Shown here in pieces: positions 40,180 through 50,412 of a stretch of 53,061 nt of DNA. Made by a program: the position numbers and the translations under genes. The stretch is taken from positions 1 through 53,061 of the forward strand of contig MERI01000182.1 of assembly GCA_001772005.1 (NCBI GenBank), written 5' to 3'. Below the pieces are notes generated by a model. It searched no databases and was not told the DNA's origin. It saw nothing but the letters and a program-made list of their open reading frames with translations. This stretch comes from Betaproteobacteria bacterium RIFCSPLOWO2_12_FULL_62_58 (GTDB lineage Bacteria; Pseudomonadota; Gammaproteobacteria; Burkholderiales; SG8-41). Position 1 is the stretch's first letter. Each line of letters starts with the position of its first letter.

Positions 40180-41406
40180 GGATCGTGCCAGCTGCGGGCG
40201 GGTACCGGACGCATGCCCTTTGTGGACGCTCTTCAGCCAGCGCTCGGCACATGCGCGCGCTTCCCGGTCGGCATTCAGCACGTCGTCGAGGTCACGCATC
40301 GGCCTGGTCGCAAGCTGTTCGAGCACCGCCTCTATCAAGACCGGAATCCGCATGAAGTTCAGTTTGCCGGCAAGAAACTTCTCCACCGCGATCTCGTTCG
40401 CGGCGTTGAGCACCGTCGGGGCGCTGCCGCCGGCGCGAAGCGCCGCATAGGCGAGCCGCAGACACGGAAAACGCTGGAGATCCGGGCGTTCGAAATGCAG
40501 CGCCCCGACGCGCGCGAGATCCAGGAACTCGACTCCGGCTGCGATGCGATCCGGATAGCCCAGCGCGAATGCGATGGGCGTGCGCATGTCGGGATTGCCA
40601 AGTTGGGCGATCACCGATCCATCGACGTATTCGACCAGCGAATGAATCACGCTCTCCGGATGGATCACGACCTCGATCTGTGATTCGGTGGCATCGAAGA
40701 ACCAGTGCGCCTCGATCACCTCCAGCCCCTTATTCATCATCGTCGCGGAATCGACAGAAATCTTGCGTCCCATCACCCAGTTGGGGTGCGCGCAGGCTTG
40801 ATCCGGCGTGACGTGCTCAAGCCGGTGCAGCGGCGTCGCGCGGAACGGTCCGCCGGAGGCGGTCAGCAGCACGCGCCTGACGCCGACCGCGCCGAGCTTC
40901 CCCGAATATCCCCGCGGCAATGCCTGAAATATCGCATTGTGCTCGCTGTCTATCGGCAGCAAAGCGGCCCCGCTTGCGCGCACTGCTTCCATCAGGATCG
41001 GACCGGCCGTCACCAGCGCCTCCTTATTGGCGAGCAGCACCTTTTTTCCGGCCCGCGCCGCAGCCAGCGTGGGCCGCAATCCGGCGATGCCGACAATCGC
41101 TGCCATCACCGCGTCAACCTGCGGCAGGCTCGCGGCCTGTTCCAGGGCTTCGACGCCGCACAGCACAGTGCATTCCAGTCCGGAGTGCTTGATACGCCGC
41201 TCCAATTCCGCGGCCGCCGGGAGTTCCACCATCACCGCGAGCCCAGGTTGGAATCGGCGACACTGTTCGAACAGGAGATCAACCTGGTTGCGCGCGGTCA
41301 GTGCAACGACCTTGAACTTCCCCGGATGGCGCGCAATCACGTCGAGCGTGTTGACACCGACACTGCCGGTCGAGCCGAGTATGGTCAGATTCTGCTTATC
41401 AGGCAT
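40177..41406 (-). CDS. dxr: 1-Deoxy-D-xylulose 5-phosphate reductoisomerase
   Basis: Makes 2-C-methyl-D-erythritol 4-phosphate, the committed step of the non-mevalonate isoprenoid pathway. From ATG 41404-41406 there are 409 residues; a GTG two codons earlier is possible. NADPH-binding [14 protein letters not shown] lies at the start, then the metal-binding [36 protein letters not shown], and the flexible loop region [18 protein letters not shown]. It lies in the cdsA-dxr-rseP order common in proteobacteria. The product feeds UppS next door through isoprenoid supply. Confidence 0.97.
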   Translation of the reverse strand: MPDKQNLTILGSTGSVGVNTLDVIARHPGKFKVVALTARNQVDLLFEQCRRFQPGLAVMVELPAAAELERRIKHSGLECTVLCGVEALEQAASLPQVDAVMAAIVGIAGLRPTLAAARAGKKVLLANKEALVTAGPILMEAVRASGAALLPIDSEHNAIFQALPRGYSGKLGAVGVRRVLLTASGGPFRATPLHRLEHVTPDQACAHPNWVMGRKISVDSATMMNKGLEVIEAHWFFDATESQIEVVIHPESVIHSLVEYVDGSVIAQLGNPDMRTPIAFALGYPDRIAAGVEFLDLARVGALHFERPDLQRFPCLRLAYAALRAGGSAPTVLNAANEIAVEKFLAGKLNFMRIPVLIEAVLEQLATRPMRDLDDVLNADREARACAERWLKSVHKGHASGTRPQLARS

Positions 41407-41408
41407 CG

Positions 41409-42227
41409 TCACGCGGAGTAATACAGTGACAGCGCCGCGAGCGGCATGCTTGCAATCAGGCCGTCAACGCGGTCGAGCATGCCGCCGTGCCCGGGAAACA
41501 GCCTGCCGCTGTCCTTGACGCCGGCCTGGCGTTTTATCCAGGACTCGAACAAATCGCCTTCAACACTCATAACCATAACGGCCGCAAACAGGATTATTCC
41601 GCCCAAGCCGTGAAACAGCGCTTCTCGCGGAGCGAACATGAACCAAAGCACAGCATAATACACCGCTACAGCGACGCACGCGCCCGCCACACCCTCCCAG
41701 GTTTTCCCCGGGCTGATCCGGGGCGCGAGGCGGCGCCGACCGAAGCGCTGGCCGGCCAGGTAAGCGGCGCTGTCGGCGATCCAGACGATGCCCAGCAACG
41801 TGAGCAGTCGCGCGGGCTGGGCTTGCAGCCCTACCAGGGCCAGCCATGCCGGCACCAGCACGACCCAACCGGTAACACCCATGACGAGCGCATTCTGAAC
41901 GCGCCACTTTCCGGCGAGCCACGCCGGCGCGAGCATCAGCCAGAATGCCGCCGACACCCAGTACGCGAACAACGAAAACGGCACCGGGACCGGCAGACTG
42001 GCGAGGCTATTCGGTGCGTACAGGAGACCGACGCCCGACACCGGCACGATCGCGGCGAAAAGCCACCGCGCGACACGCCCGTAGCCGGCCAGCGCTGCCC
42101 ATTCCAGGCTCGCGATCAATAACGGCGGCAGCAGACAGGCGAGCCAGTACTGGTTCGGCAGAAACAGCAGCGCACCGACCAACAGCGGCAGCACTACGGC
42201 AGCGGTGAGCAGGCGCGTGATGAGCAT
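41409..42227 (-). CDS. cdsA: Phosphatidate cytidylyltransferase
   Basis: Integral membrane enzyme making CDP-diacylglycerol from phosphatidic acid and CTP. From ATG 42225-42227 there are 272 residues with about eight membrane segments. The C-terminal signature appears as [20 protein letters not shown] and [20 protein letters not shown] followed by [12 protein letters not shown]. It lies between uppS (46 bases upstream) and dxr (2 bases downstream). Confidence 0.96.
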   Translation of the reverse strand: MLITRLLTAAVVLPLLVGALLFLPNQYWLACLLPPLLIASLEWAALAGYGRVARWLFAAIVPVSGVGLLYAPNSLASLPVPVPFSLFAYWVSAAFWLMLAPAWLAGKWRVQNALVMGVTGWVVLVPAWLALVGLQAQPARLLTLLGIVWIADSAAYLAGQRFGRRRLAPRISPGKTWEGVAGACVAVAVYYAVLWFMFAPREALFHGLGGIILFAAVMVMSVEGDLFESWIKRQAGVKDSGRLFPGHGGMLDRVDGLIASMPLAALSLYYSA

Positions 42228-42273
42228 CTCGCAGGATTTGATTGACACCGGCGGGGTCGGCCAGCGGACGACA

Positions 42274-43053
42274 CTATCCCGTCACGCGGCGGTGTGTCGC
42301 GCGTTCGACGGCCTGGGGCAGTTGTTCACTGGTGCGCCCGAAACGCCGTTCGCGCTGCTGGTATGAAACGATCGCGTGCTCCAGAGCCGTAGCATCGAAA
42401 TCCGGCCACAGGGTATCTGTGAAATACAGCTCGGTGTATGCGAGTTGCCACAGAACAAAATTGCTGATGCGCTGCTCGCCGCCGGTCCGGATGAACAAGT
42501 CGGGTTCCGGCGCATAACTGAGCGCAAGGTATGGGGCGAGATCGTTTTCGCCGAAACCGGACGCGAGTTCGGGACGGTCCTTAAGCATGCGGTTCGCCGC
42601 CTGCAGTATGTCCCAGCGGCCACCGTAGTTAGCGGCAACCGTCAAGGTTAGCCCGTCGTTGTCCCGAGTCAGCCCCTCGGCCTCCCGGATCAGGCTCACA
42701 AGCTTTGGTTCGAAACGCGACAGATCGCCGATAACCCTGAAGCGAATGCCGTTTTCATGCAATTTGCCCACTTCCTGTTCCAGCGCCATCATGAACAGAC
42801 GCATCAGAAACGACACCTCGTCGGGCGGACGGCGCCAGTTCTCGCTGCTGAATGCGAACAGCGTCAGATATTCGACCCCGCGCTCGCCGCAGGCGCGCAC
42901 CACAGCGCGTACCGCTTCAACGCCGCGCTTGTGGCCCCCGATGCGCGGCAGGAAGCGCTGCTGCGCCCAACGGCCGTTGCCATCCATGATGATGGCGATA
43001 TGCCGTGGAATGGGTCGCGTTTCCGGGATTTCTGCGGTCGAACTCTTGACCAT
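42274..43053 (-). CDS. uppS: Undecaprenyl pyrophosphate synthase (cis-prenyltransferase)
   Basis: Builds the C55 lipid carrier for peptidoglycan and O-antigen from farnesyl and isopentenyl diphosphates. The 259-residue protein has the catalytic [11 protein letters not shown] (21-31, Asp24), the [11 protein letters not shown] helix, [11 protein letters not shown] and the [15 protein letters not shown] segment with the conserved arginine. Start is the ATG 43051-43053; no strong ribosome site was seen. It follows frr by 8 bases. Confidence 0.97.
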   Translation of the reverse strand: MVKSSTAEIPETRPIPRHIAIIMDGNGRWAQQRFLPRIGGHKRGVEAVRAVVRACGERGVEYLTLFAFSSENWRRPPDEVSFLMRLFMMALEQEVGKLHENGIRFRVIGDLSRFEPKLVSLIREAEGLTRDNDGLTLTVAANYGGRWDILQAANRMLKDRPELASGFGENDLAPYLALSYAPEPDLFIRTGGEQRISNFVLWQLAYTELYFTDTLWPDFDATALEHAIVSYQQRERRFGRTSEQLPQAVERATHRRVTG

Positions 43054-43061
43054 TGGGGGCT

Positions 43062-43619
43062 CTAGATCGCCATCAGGTCGGCTTCTTTGGCTTGCAGCAT
43101 CTTGTCGATTTCGGCGATGTGCCGGTCGGTAAGCTTCTGAACGTCGTCCTGGGCGCGGTGCTCCTCGTCTTCCGCGACTTTCTTCTGCTTGAGCAGGTCT
43201 TTCAAATGATGAATGGCGTCACGCCGCACGTTGCGCACGGCCACGCGCGCGTTTTCGCCTTCGGTGCGGACCACCTTGATCAATTCCTTGCGGCGCTCTT
43301 CGGTGAGCGGCGGCATCGGCACCCGCACGGTATCCCCCTGGGTCGCCGGGTTCAATCCCAGATCCGAAGCGCGGATCGTCTTTTCAACAGCAGCGGCCAT
43401 TTTCTTGTCCCACGGGATGACGCCGATGGTTCGTGCATCAAGCAGGGTCACGTTGGCGACCTGAGGAATCGGGGTCGGTGTACCGTAGTAATCCACCACG
43501 ATATGGTCGAGCAATCCCGTGTGAGCACGTCCGGTGCGGACCTTGGCGAGGTCGTTCTTGAGCGCCTCCAGCGTTTTCTTCATTTTCTGCTCCGCGGTTT
43601 TCTTCACGTCGGCAATCAT
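43062..43619 (-). CDS. frr: Ribosome recycling factor
   Basis: Splits post-termination ribosomes with EF-G. The ATG at 43617-43619 has GGAGGTG just upstream and gives 185 residues ([20 protein letters not shown]), the normal length; the open frame further up lies in pyr[21 protein letters not shown] and [15 protein letters not shown] are typical RRF blocks. pyrH-frr-uppS order is conserved in proteobacteria. Confidence 0.97.
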   Translation of the reverse strand: MIADVKKTAEQKMKKTLEALKNDLAKVRTGRAHTGLLDHIVVDYYGTPTPIPQVANVTLLDARTIGVIPWDKKMAAAVEKTIRASDLGLNPATQGDTVRVPMPPLTEERRKELIKVVRTEGENARVAVRNVRRDAIHHLKDLLKQKKVAEDEEHRAQDDVQKLTDRHIAEIDKMLQAKEADLMAI

Positions 43620-43633
43620 CACCCACCTCCGTC

Positions 43634-44353
43634 TCAAACGTGAACCATCGTTCCTTCGTCTTCGCCCAGCACCACGCGCTTGAACGCCTTGGGCTTGAAA
43701 ATGCTGAATACGTTGATCGGCAGTTTCTGATCGCGGCACAGCGTCAGCGCCGTTGCATCCATTACCTTGAGGTTCTTGATGATCGCCTCGTCGAACGTCA
43801 GCCGCTTATAGCGCATCGCATCGGGGTGAGTTCTGGGATCATCGGTATAGACGCCGTCGACTTTGGTCGCCTTGAGCACGAGATCCACGTTCATTTCCAT
43901 TCCCCGCAGCGCCGCCGCGGTATCGGTGGTAAAAAACGGGTTGCCGGTGCCGGCCGCAAAGATCACCACCTTGCCCTCTTCCAGGTAGCGCATCGCCTTG
44001 CCGCGGATGTAGGGCTCGACCACCTGCTCGATGTTGAGGGCCGACTGCACGCGGCTCACCAGGTTGACGCGACGCATGGCATCCTGCAGCGCGAGCGCGT
44101 TCATCACCGTGGCAAGCATCCCCATATAATCGGCCGTTGCCCGGTCCATGTGCGCGGCACCCGGCGCTACGCCGCGAAAGATATTGCCGCCGCCGATCAC
44201 AACCGCCACTTCGACGCCAAGATTGGCCACCTCGGCAATTTCATCGACGATGCGCTCGAGCGTTCCGCGATTGATGCCATAACTGTCCTCGCCCAACAAC
44301 GCCTCGCCGCTGAGTTTAAGCAGAATACGTTTATAAGCGGGCGTTTCTGGCAT
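43634..44353 (-). CDS. pyrH: UMP kinase
   Basis: Phosphorylates UMP to UDP; hexameric and GTP-regulated. The 239-residue protein has the amino-acid-kinase start [50 protein letters not shown] and [14 protein letters not shown]. It lies between tsf (33-base gap) and frr (14-base gap). Its product leads to UTP, the substrate of PyrG (26375-28042). Confidence 0.97.
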   Translation of the reverse strand: MPETPAYKRILLKLSGEALLGEDSYGINRGTLERIVDEIAEVANLGVEVAVVIGGGNIFRGVAPGAAHMDRATADYMGMLATVMNALALQDAMRRVNLVSRVQSALNIEQVVEPYIRGKAMRYLEEGKVVIFAAGTGNPFFTTDTAAALRGMEMNVDLVLKATKVDGVYTDDPRTHPDAMRYKRLTFDEAIIKNLKVMDATALTLCRDQKLPINVFSIFKPKAFKRVVLGEDEGTMVHV

Positions 44354-44386
44354 GGCGGTCTCGCTACAGGAAACGGTGTTGCCGGG

Positions 44387-45304
44387 TCAAGAGGACGGGG
44401 GCGCTTGCCGCTCGTCCTTGTGCCGGGCCTGGCCGACTTGGGCCATGACTTCGGCCGCAAAATCGCCCTTTTTCTTCTCGATGCCCTCGCCGACCACATA
44501 GAGCGTGAAACCGGCGACAGACGCTCCATTGGACTTCAGCAACTGCTCGACCGTCTGCTTGTCATTCTTCACGAACGGCTGACCGAGCAAGGTGACTTCC
44601 TTGAGGAATTTCTGGACCGAGCCTTCCACCATTTTTTCGACGATATTCGGCGGCTTACCCGACTCGGCGGCTTTCGCCAGGGCGATATCGCGCTCTTGCT
44701 TGACGATCGCGGCGGGTACCCCGTCCTTGGAAAGCGCCACCGGTCTGCTGGCCGCGATATGCATCGCGAGATCCTTGGCCAGCGCCCCGCTGCCGCCAAC
44801 CACATCGACCATGACGCCGATCTTGGCGCCGCCGTGGATGTAGCTGGCGAGCCGACCCCCTGCCGCGATGCGTGCAAACCGGCGAATCATCACGTTCTCG
44901 CCTATCTTGCCGATCAGTGCCGTGCGCGCCGCCTCGACCAATGCGTCATTCAACCTGAGGGATGAGAGCGCCGCCACGTCGGCCGGACCCTCCGTCGCCA
45001 CCAGCTGCGCCAGCGCGCCCGCAAACGCGATGAATTCCCCGTTTTTTGCGACGAAATCCGTCTCACAGTTTATTTCGACCATCGCGCCGAGCTTTCCGTC
45101 GCTGGAAATATGCGCGGCCACAACGCCTTCAGCGGTGACGCGCGTAGCGGCCTTGCTTGCCTTGTTGCCGAGCTTGATGCGCAGGATTTCCTCGGCCTTG
45201 CCCGCATTCCCGCCGGCCTCGGTCAAGGCTTTCTTGCATTCCATCATTGGCGCGTCTGTTTTCTCGCGCAACTCCCGTACCATGCTTGCGGTAATGTCCG
45301 CCAT
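44387..45304 (-). CDS. tsf: Elongation factor Ts
   Basis: Exchanges GDP for GTP on EF-Tu. ATG 45302-45304 gives 305 residues starting [20 protein letters not shown], the family N-terminus (UBA-like domain); an in-frame codon four residues earlier is less likely since GGAGCACGGA is then a proper ribosome site. The invariant core [13 protein letters not shown] and the dimerisation domain are present. An intrinsic terminator-like hairpin sits between rpsB and tsf and probably lowers tsf expression relative to rpsB. Confidence 0.97.
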   Translation of the reverse strand: MADITASMVRELREKTDAPMMECKKALTEAGGNAGKAEEILRIKLGNKASKAATRVTAEGVVAAHISSDGKLGAMVEINCETDFVAKNGEFIAFAGALAQLVATEGPADVAALSSLRLNDALVEAARTALIGKIGENVMIRRFARIAAGGRLASYIHGGAKIGVMVDVVGGSGALAKDLAMHIAASRPVALSKDGVPAAIVKQERDIALAKAAESGKPPNIVEKMVEGSVQKFLKEVTLLGQPFVKNDKQTVEQLLKSNGASVAGFTLYVVGEGIEKKKGDFAAEVMAQVGQARHKDERQAPPSS

Positions 45305-45321
45305 TCCGTGCTCCACCGGTT

Positions 45322-45345
45322 AAAAAAAAGGGGCTCGCGCCCCTT
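45322..45345 (-). terminator. Intrinsic terminator/attenuator between rpsB and tsf
   Basis: On the minus strand a 7-pair stem (AAGGGGC with GCCCCTT, 4-base loop) is followed by eight T residues. It lies about 20 bases after the rpsB stop and just before tsf. Such a partial terminator between these genes is well known in enterobacteria. Confidence 0.85.
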
Positions 45346-45364
45346 GCTGCAGGTTCGTTGACTC

Positions 45365-46114
45365 TTATGCCTCGGCGTCTTCGTTTTCTTCGACTTCCAC
45401 GAACTCGTCGCCGCCGCCCACGATTTCCTTGACGGTGTCACTGCGCCCCTCCAGGATTGCGTCGGCCACACCGCGGGCGTAAAGACGGATCGCCCGGCTC
45501 GAGTCGTCGTTTCCCGGAATCACGTAATCGATGCCCTCAGGCGAGTGGTTGGTGTCGACCACGCCGATCAGCGGAATGTCGAGCTTGCTGGCCTCGGCCA
45601 CCGCACCCTTCTGGTAGCCGACGTCGATCACGAACATCGCGTCGGGCAGTCCGTTCATATCCTTGATCCCCCCGAGACTGCGTTCGAGTTTGGCAAGCTC
45701 GCGCTGATAATGCAATGCTTCCTTCTTGGGCAACTTCTCGATCGAGCCGTCCCGGACCATCGCGTCGATGTCCTTCAAGCGCTTGATTGACTGCTTGACC
45801 GTCTTGTAATTGGTCAACATGCCACCCAACCAGCGGTAGTCGACATACGGCGCGCCGCAGCGCTGCGCCTCTTCCTTGATGATTTCGCGCGCTTGGCGCT
45901 TAGTGCCCACGAACAGCACTGTGCCCTTGTTGGCCGACAGTTGCCGCACGAACTTGAGCGCCTCCTGGTACATGGCCAGTGTTTTTTCCAGATTGACGAT
46001 ATGAATCTTGTTGCGATGCCCGAAGATGTACGCCGCCATCTTGGGATTCCAGTAACGGGTCTGGTGTCCGAAATGGACGCCCGCTTCAAGCATTTCACGC
46101 ATCGTGACTGACAT
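45365..46114 (-). CDS. rpsB: 30S ribosomal protein S2
   Basis: Component of the small ribosomal subunit. The 249-residue protein begins [20 protein letters not shown], the universal S2 N-terminus, with [20 protein letters not shown] following, and ends in an acidic tail. GGGAGT precedes the ATG. It heads the long minus-strand rpsB-tsf-pyrH-frr-uppS-cdsA-dxr-rseP-bamA-skp-lpx run and has a promoter at 46204-46233. Ribosomal protein S2 often represses its own mRNA; the 82-base leader could hold that site. Confidence 0.98.
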   Translation of the reverse strand: MSVTMREMLEAGVHFGHQTRYWNPKMAAYIFGHRNKIHIVNLEKTLAMYQEALKFVRQLSANKGTVLFVGTKRQAREIIKEEAQRCGAPYVDYRWLGGMLTNYKTVKQSIKRLKDIDAMVRDGSIEKLPKKEALHYQRELAKLERSLGGIKDMNGLPDAMFVIDVGYQKGAVAEASKLDIPLIGVVDTNHSPEGIDYVIPGNDDSSRAIRLYARGVADAILEGRSDTVKEIVGGGDEFVEVEENEDAEA

Positions 46115-46203
46115 GTCTTACTCCCGGTTAGGGTTGAGCCTCCACCCGCGATCAACACCCGCCGCGCGAGCGGCAGGCACCCTGACTTCCCGCGGATGTG
46201 CGA

Positions 46204-46233
46204 ATTGTAGCCACTCCATAGCATCATGAGCAA
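46204..46233 (-). promoter_or_regulatory. Predicted promoter of rpsB
   Basis: On the minus strand TTGCTC (46228-46233) and TACAAT (46204-46209) are 18 bases apart. Transcription would start near 46197, giving an rpsB leader of about 82 bases. Confidence 0.5.
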
Positions 46234-46420
46234 TGAGCGGAGTTGGCCTAACTTTTTATTTTAACACACGAAAACTACTTCTCTCAAGGCGCGAATTGGC
46301 CCGCCGCGTTGATTTCGCGCGGATGCAATCGATGTCCGTTCTGGACTACAATCGCGGTTTCTCAAAAAACCAAGTACTTGGAATCTATTCGCCCGCGCCG
46401 AACGACGGCCCGGGTTACCC
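46234..46420. other. Divergent gap between rpsB and map
   Basis: With the rpsB leader this gap has about 306 bases and no gene. On the plus strand a possible -10 box TACAAT lies at 46347-46352 before map, without a good -35 box. A perfect 12-base palindrome CCAAGTACTTGG (46370-46381) lies between that box and the map start and could be an operator. Nothing else was recognised. Confidence 0.4.
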
Positions 46421-47221
46421 ATGGCTGGCAACATCAAGTCCCCGGAAGAGATACAGAAAATGCGCACGGCGGGCCGTCTCGCCGGCGAGGTGCTCGATTT
46501 CATCGCGGCTCATGTCAACCCGGGCATCACCACCGGGGACCTCGACCGCCTCTGCCACGAATACATGGTCGGACAGCAGAAGACCATTCCCGCGCCGCTC
46601 AACTATGCCCCGCCCGGCTATCAGCCTTACCCCAAGTCGATCTGCACGTCAGTCAACCATGTGGTATGTCACGGCGTGCCGGGTGACAAAAAGCTCAAGG
46701 GCGGCGACATCATCAACATCGATATTACGGTCATCAAGGACGGCTATCACGGCGACACCAGCCGCATGTTCTACGTCGGCCAGCCGTCGATCCAGGCCAA
46801 ACGGCTGTGCGAGGTCACGTACGAATGCATGTGGCGCGGCATCGCCGCAGTACGGTCGGGCGCCCAGCTCGGTGACATCGGATACGCGATTCAGAACTAC
46901 GCCGAACGCCACGGCTTCAGCGTGGTCCGGGAATTCTGCGGACACGGTATCGGAACCAAGTTTCATGAAGAACCGCAGGTGCTGCACTACGGCCTGCCGA
47001 GCACGGGACTCAAGCTGCAGCCCGGCATGACCTTCACTATCGAACCGATGATCAACGCCGGCAAAGCAGACATCCGTCAGCTCGCCGACGGCTGGACCAT
47101 CGTTACCAAGGACCACAGCTTGTCGGCGCAGTGGGAGCACACGGTTCTGGTGACGGAAACCGGATACGAGGTGCTTACGCTTTCAAACGGCGCCCCGCCC
47201 ATCCCCCGGTTCGACTCCTGA
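46421..47221 (+). CDS. map: Methionine aminopeptidase, type I
   Basis: Removes the first methionine from new proteins after deformylation. The 266-residue protein has the pita-bread fold segments KSICTSVNHVVCHGVP, GGDIINIDITVIKDGYHGDT (two metal aspartates), GHGIGTKFHEEPQV, TFTIEPM and the final SAQWEHTVLVTE. Divergent from rpsB, as in many bacteria, and five bases ahead of glnD. The partner deformylase (def) is encoded 2.7 kb further on. Confidence 0.97.
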   Translation: MAGNIKSPEEIQKMRTAGRLAGEVLDFIAAHVNPGITTGDLDRLCHEYMVGQQKTIPAPLNYAPPGYQPYPKSICTSVNHVVCHGVPGDKKLKGGDIINIDITVIKDGYHGDTSRMFYVGQPSIQAKRLCEVTYECMWRGIAAVRSGAQLGDIGYAIQNYAERHGFSVVREFCGHGIGTKFHEEPQVLHYGLPSTGLKLQPGMTFTIEPMINAGKADIRQLADGWTIVTKDHSLSAQWEHTVLVTETGYEVLTLSNGAPPIPRFDS

Positions 47222-47226
47222 ACGCC

Positions 47227-49815
47227 ATGAACGGACTGAGCGCGAGCACCGTCACCCCTCGACTCAAACTGGTTGCTGGCCAATGGAAAAGCGCTCTCGC
47301 CACCGGGCGCGAGGCGCTCCGACGGGCCTTCCTCGCGAAGCCCGCCGCGGGTGAACTGCTGCGCCGGCACAGCAAGCTCATCGATCGCCAGCTCAGAGTG
47401 GTATGGTCGACCCACGCATTCCCGCCCGAGCTGGCGCTGCTGGCAGTCGGCGGCTATGGCCGCAGCCAGTTGTTTCCGCATTCTGATATCGACCTCCTGG
47501 TCCTGCTGCCGGCCGCGGCCGACACGGGGCTCCAGCAAAAACTGGAGACCTTCATCGGCACGTTGTGGGACATCGGGCTCGAAGTCGGTCACAGTGTGCG
47601 CACCATCGCTGAATGCGCAGAGCTGTCGGGTCAGGACGTCACCGTGCAAACCAGCCTGCTCGAGGCACGATTGTTGAGCGGCAACCGCGACCTGTTCCGC
47701 CGGTTTGTCAAGACCATGCACGATGCACTCGATGCGGCCGCTTTCATGCAGGCCAAGCAACTCGAGCAGCAACAGCGTCACGAGCGCTACCAGGAAACCA
47801 ATCTCGAGCCCAACATCAAGGAAAGCGCGGGAGGGCTGCGAGATCTGCAGAATATCCTCTGGATTGCGCGTGCCGGCGGCATCGGCAACACCTGGCGCGA
47901 ACTGGCGCGCCGCGGCTTGATCACGCTGCAGGAAGCGCGCGAAATTCAGCGCGACGAACTGTTTCTGCAGGTGCTGCGCATCCGGCTGCATTACCTCGCG
48001 GCACGTCGCGAGGACCGCCTGCTGTTCGATCATCAGTCAGCGCTCGCAGCGCAGTTCAACCTGCGTGAGCGTCCGCACCGGTTGGCGAGCGAGCAGCTCA
48101 TGCAGCGTTACTACCGCACCGCAAAGGCGGTCTCGCAACTCAATGCCATCCTGTTGCAGAACCTCAAGGCGCGCATCTCCCCCGTGCGCGACCGCGAATA
48201 TCACGCGATCAACCCGCGTTTCGGCAGCCGCGGCGAACTGCTGGAAGCGCGCGATGAGCAGCTCTTTGATCGCGAGCCGGGCATGCTGCTCGAAGGCTTC
48301 CTGCTGTTGCAGCAGCGCCACGAACTGAAAGGCATGACGGCGACCACGCTGCGCGCGCTGTGGCGCGCCCGCCGCCGCATCGATCCCGCGTTCCGCCGCA
48401 ATCCCGCCAACCGCGAACGGTTCATGCAGATCCTGCAGAGCCCGTCGCGCGTGGAGCGCGCGCTGCGGCGCATGAATCATTACGGCATCCTCGGACGCTA
48501 CTTGCCGGCCTTTGGCCGCATTGTCGGCCAGATGCAGCACGATCTCTACCACGTCTACACGGTGGATGAGCATATCTTGCGTGTCATCCGCAACCTGCGG
48601 CGTTTTTCGATCCCTGAACTCGCCCACGAATTTCCGCTGTGCAGCCGGCTGATGAGCGACTTCGCGCGCCCGGAAGTGCTCTATCTGGCGGCGTTGTTCC
48701 ACGACATTGCCAAGGGGCGCGGCGGCGATCATTCCCAGCTTGGCAAAGTCGATGCCCGTCGCTTCTGCCAGGCGCACGCTCTGTCGCGCGAGGATTCCGA
48801 CCTTGTCTCGTGGCTGGTCGAACACCATCTCACGATGTCGGTCACAGCGCAGAAACAGGATCTCAGCGATCCCGACGTCATCCGGGTCTTCGCTCAGCGC
48901 GTCGGTGACGGGCGGCGGCTCGCCGCGCTCTACCTGCTCACCGTTGCCGACATTCGCGGCACCAGCCCGAAGGTGTGGAATGCATGGAAGGCCAAGCTGC
49001 TCGAAGATCTATTCCGTCTGACACGACGGCTGCTCGCCGGAGACCGCGTCAGCCTGGAGAGCAGCCTGCAGGCACGCCAGCAGGAAGCTTTGGCCAAGCT
49101 GCGGCTCTACGCGCTGCCGGATCATGCTCATGAGAAGCTCTGGGATCAGCTCGACACCGCATATTTCTTGCGCCACGACCCGCAGGAAATCGCGTGGCAC
49201 ACGCGCCTGCTCTATTTCCGGATGAACACCCAGAAGCCCGTGATCAAGGCCCGGTTGTCGCCAGCTGGAGAAGGACTCCAGGTGATGGTCTATATCCCGG
49301 ACCAAAAGGAGTTGTTCGCGCGCATTTGCAGCTTCTTCGAACGCATCAGCTACGATATCTTCGAAGCCAAGATCTACACGACGCGCCACGGCTATGCGCT
49401 CGACAGCTTTCAGGTGCACGATTCGACCAACCGGCGGCCGCAATACCGGGATCTGATCAGCTATATCGAGCACGAGCTCGGCGAGCGCCTGCTGCACCAG
49501 ACGCCGCTGCCGCCGCTCACCAAACCCAGGCTCAGCCGGCAGCTGCGGCACTTCCCGATCTCGCCGGAAGTCAACATTCAGCCTGATGACAAGGGAACCT
49601 ACAAGGTGCTGTCGGTAATTGCCGGCGATCGCCCCGGGCTGCTATCGCGCATTGCACGCGTGCTGACTGCCTATGACATCAATCTGCACACCGCCATGAT
49701 CAACACCCTGGGATGGCGCGCCGAGGACACCTTTCTCATCACTGGCGCGGCGCTCAACGATCCCAAGACCGTGGTCAGATTCGAAAGCGATCTGGTCGAG
49801 CAACTGCGCACGTGA
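47227..49815 (+). CDS. glnD: Bifunctional [PII] uridylyltransferase / uridylyl-removing enzyme GlnD
   Basis: Senses glutamine and modifies the nitrogen regulator PII. From ATG 47227 there are 862 residues. The nucleotidyltransferase motif GGYGRSQLFPHSDIDLLVLL (75-94) has Asp87 and Asp89; an HD domain near the middle has LAALFHDIAKGRGGDHSQLG; two ACT domains close the protein (from about 680 and 790, the last beginning YKVLSVIAGDRPGLLSRIAR). The earlier open frame overlaps map without homology. Its stop codon lies in heptamer locus D. map-glnD order is common in betaproteobacteria. Confidence 0.97.
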   Translation: MNGLSASTVTPRLKLVAGQWKSALATGREALRRAFLAKPAAGELLRRHSKLIDRQLRVVWSTHAFPPELALLAVGGYGRSQLFPHSDIDLLVLLPAAADTGLQQKLETFIGTLWDIGLEVGHSVRTIAECAELSGQDVTVQTSLLEARLLSGNRDLFRRFVKTMHDALDAAAFMQAKQLEQQQRHERYQETNLEPNIKESAGGLRDLQNILWIARAGGIGNTWRELARRGLITLQEAREIQRDELFLQVLRIRLHYLAARREDRLLFDHQSALAAQFNLRERPHRLASEQLMQRYYRTAKAVSQLNAILLQNLKARISPVRDREYHAINPRFGSRGELLEARDEQLFDREPGMLLEGFLLLQQRHELKGMTATTLRALWRARRRIDPAFRRNPANRERFMQILQSPSRVERALRRMNHYGILGRYLPAFGRIVGQMQHDLYHVYTVDEHILRVIRNLRRFSIPELAHEFPLCSRLMSDFARPEVLYLAALFHDIAKGRGGDHSQLGKVDARRFCQAHALSREDSDLVSWLVEHHLTMSVTAQKQDLSDPDVIRVFAQRVGDGRRLAALYLLTVADIRGTSPKVWNAWKAKLLEDLFRLTRRLLAGDRVSLESSLQARQQEALAKLRLYALPDHAHEKLWDQLDTAYFLRHDPQEIAWHTRLLYFRMNTQKPVIKARLSPAGEGLQVMVYIPDQKELFARICSFFERISYDIFEAKIYTTRHGYALDSFQVHDSTNRRPQYRDLISYIEHELGERLLHQTPLPPLTKPRLSRQLRHFPISPEVNIQPDDKGTYKVLSVIAGDRPGLLSRIARVLTAYDINLHTAMINTLGWRAEDTFLITGAALNDPKTVVRFESDLVEQLRT

Positions 49816-49875
49816 AGCGAGCCGTGAGCCGACTTCAGGACCGCGCGCCTGCCGGATCGCGATTCACGGTTCACG
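49812..49875. repeat. Heptamer repeat locus D: short inverted arms between glnD and def
   Basis: The left arm is GTGAAGC, GAGCCGT, GAGCCGA (49812-49832) and contains the glnD stop codon. The right arm is GATTCAC, GGTTCAC (49861-49874), four bases before the def stop codon. On one strand the unit is ACGGCTC against ACGGTTC. About 28 unique bases lie between. The shortest of the five loci, so the least certain on its own. Confidence 0.5.
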
Positions 49876-49878
49876 CCT

Positions 49879-50412
49879 TTACTCGTCAATGATGTCCTGT
49901 CCGGGAAACAGCTCATCGATGAAACCGAAATTGCGCAGGTCGTGGATGCGCATCGGATACAGTATCCCGGCAAGGTGGTCGCACTCATGCTGCACCACGC
50001 GCGCGTGAAACCCGCTTACCACACGGTCGATGGCTTTGCCGTACTGGTCAAAGCCCCGGTAACGCAAGTCCTTGTAACGCGGCACGAGGCCGCGCATGTC
50101 GGGCACACTCAGGCACCCCTCCCAGGCTTCTTCCAATTCATTGCCCATCGGGGTCAACACCGGGTTGACCAGGACCGTGTGGGGCACCGCCTCCGCTTCG
50201 GGATAGCGCGGATTGTGATCGACACCGAAAATCACGACCTGAAGTCCGATTCCGATCTGCGGCGCGGCGAGTCCCGCGCCGTTGAGCGCCTGCATCGTGT
50301 CCTGCATATCGGCAACCAGCGCATGCAGGTCTGGCGTATCGAAACGCGGGACCGGCTGCGCTTGTTCCAGCAGGCGAGGATCGCCCATTCTGAGTACCGG
50401 CCTAATCGCCAT
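49879..50412 (-). CDS. def: Peptide deformylase
   Basis: Removes the formyl group from nascent proteins. The 177-residue protein has the three family motifs: [10 protein letters not shown] (about 45-54), EGCLSVP (about 97-103) and [13 protein letters not shown] (about 139-151), which together bind the metal. The ATG overlaps the end of the methylthioinosine phosphorylase gene by 11 bases, so the two are probably co-translated. Many bacteria have two or more deformylases; being away from fmt, this may be the second copy. Confidence 0.96.
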   Translation of the reverse strand: MAIRPVLRMGDPRLLEQAQPVPRFDTPDLHALVADMQDTMQALNGAGLAAPQIGIGLQVVIFGVDHNPRYPEAEAVPHTVLVNPVLTPMGNELEEAWEGCLSVPDMRGLVPRYKDLRYRGFDQYGKAIDRVVSGFHARVVQHECDHLAGILYPMRIHDLRNFGFIDELFPGQDIIDE

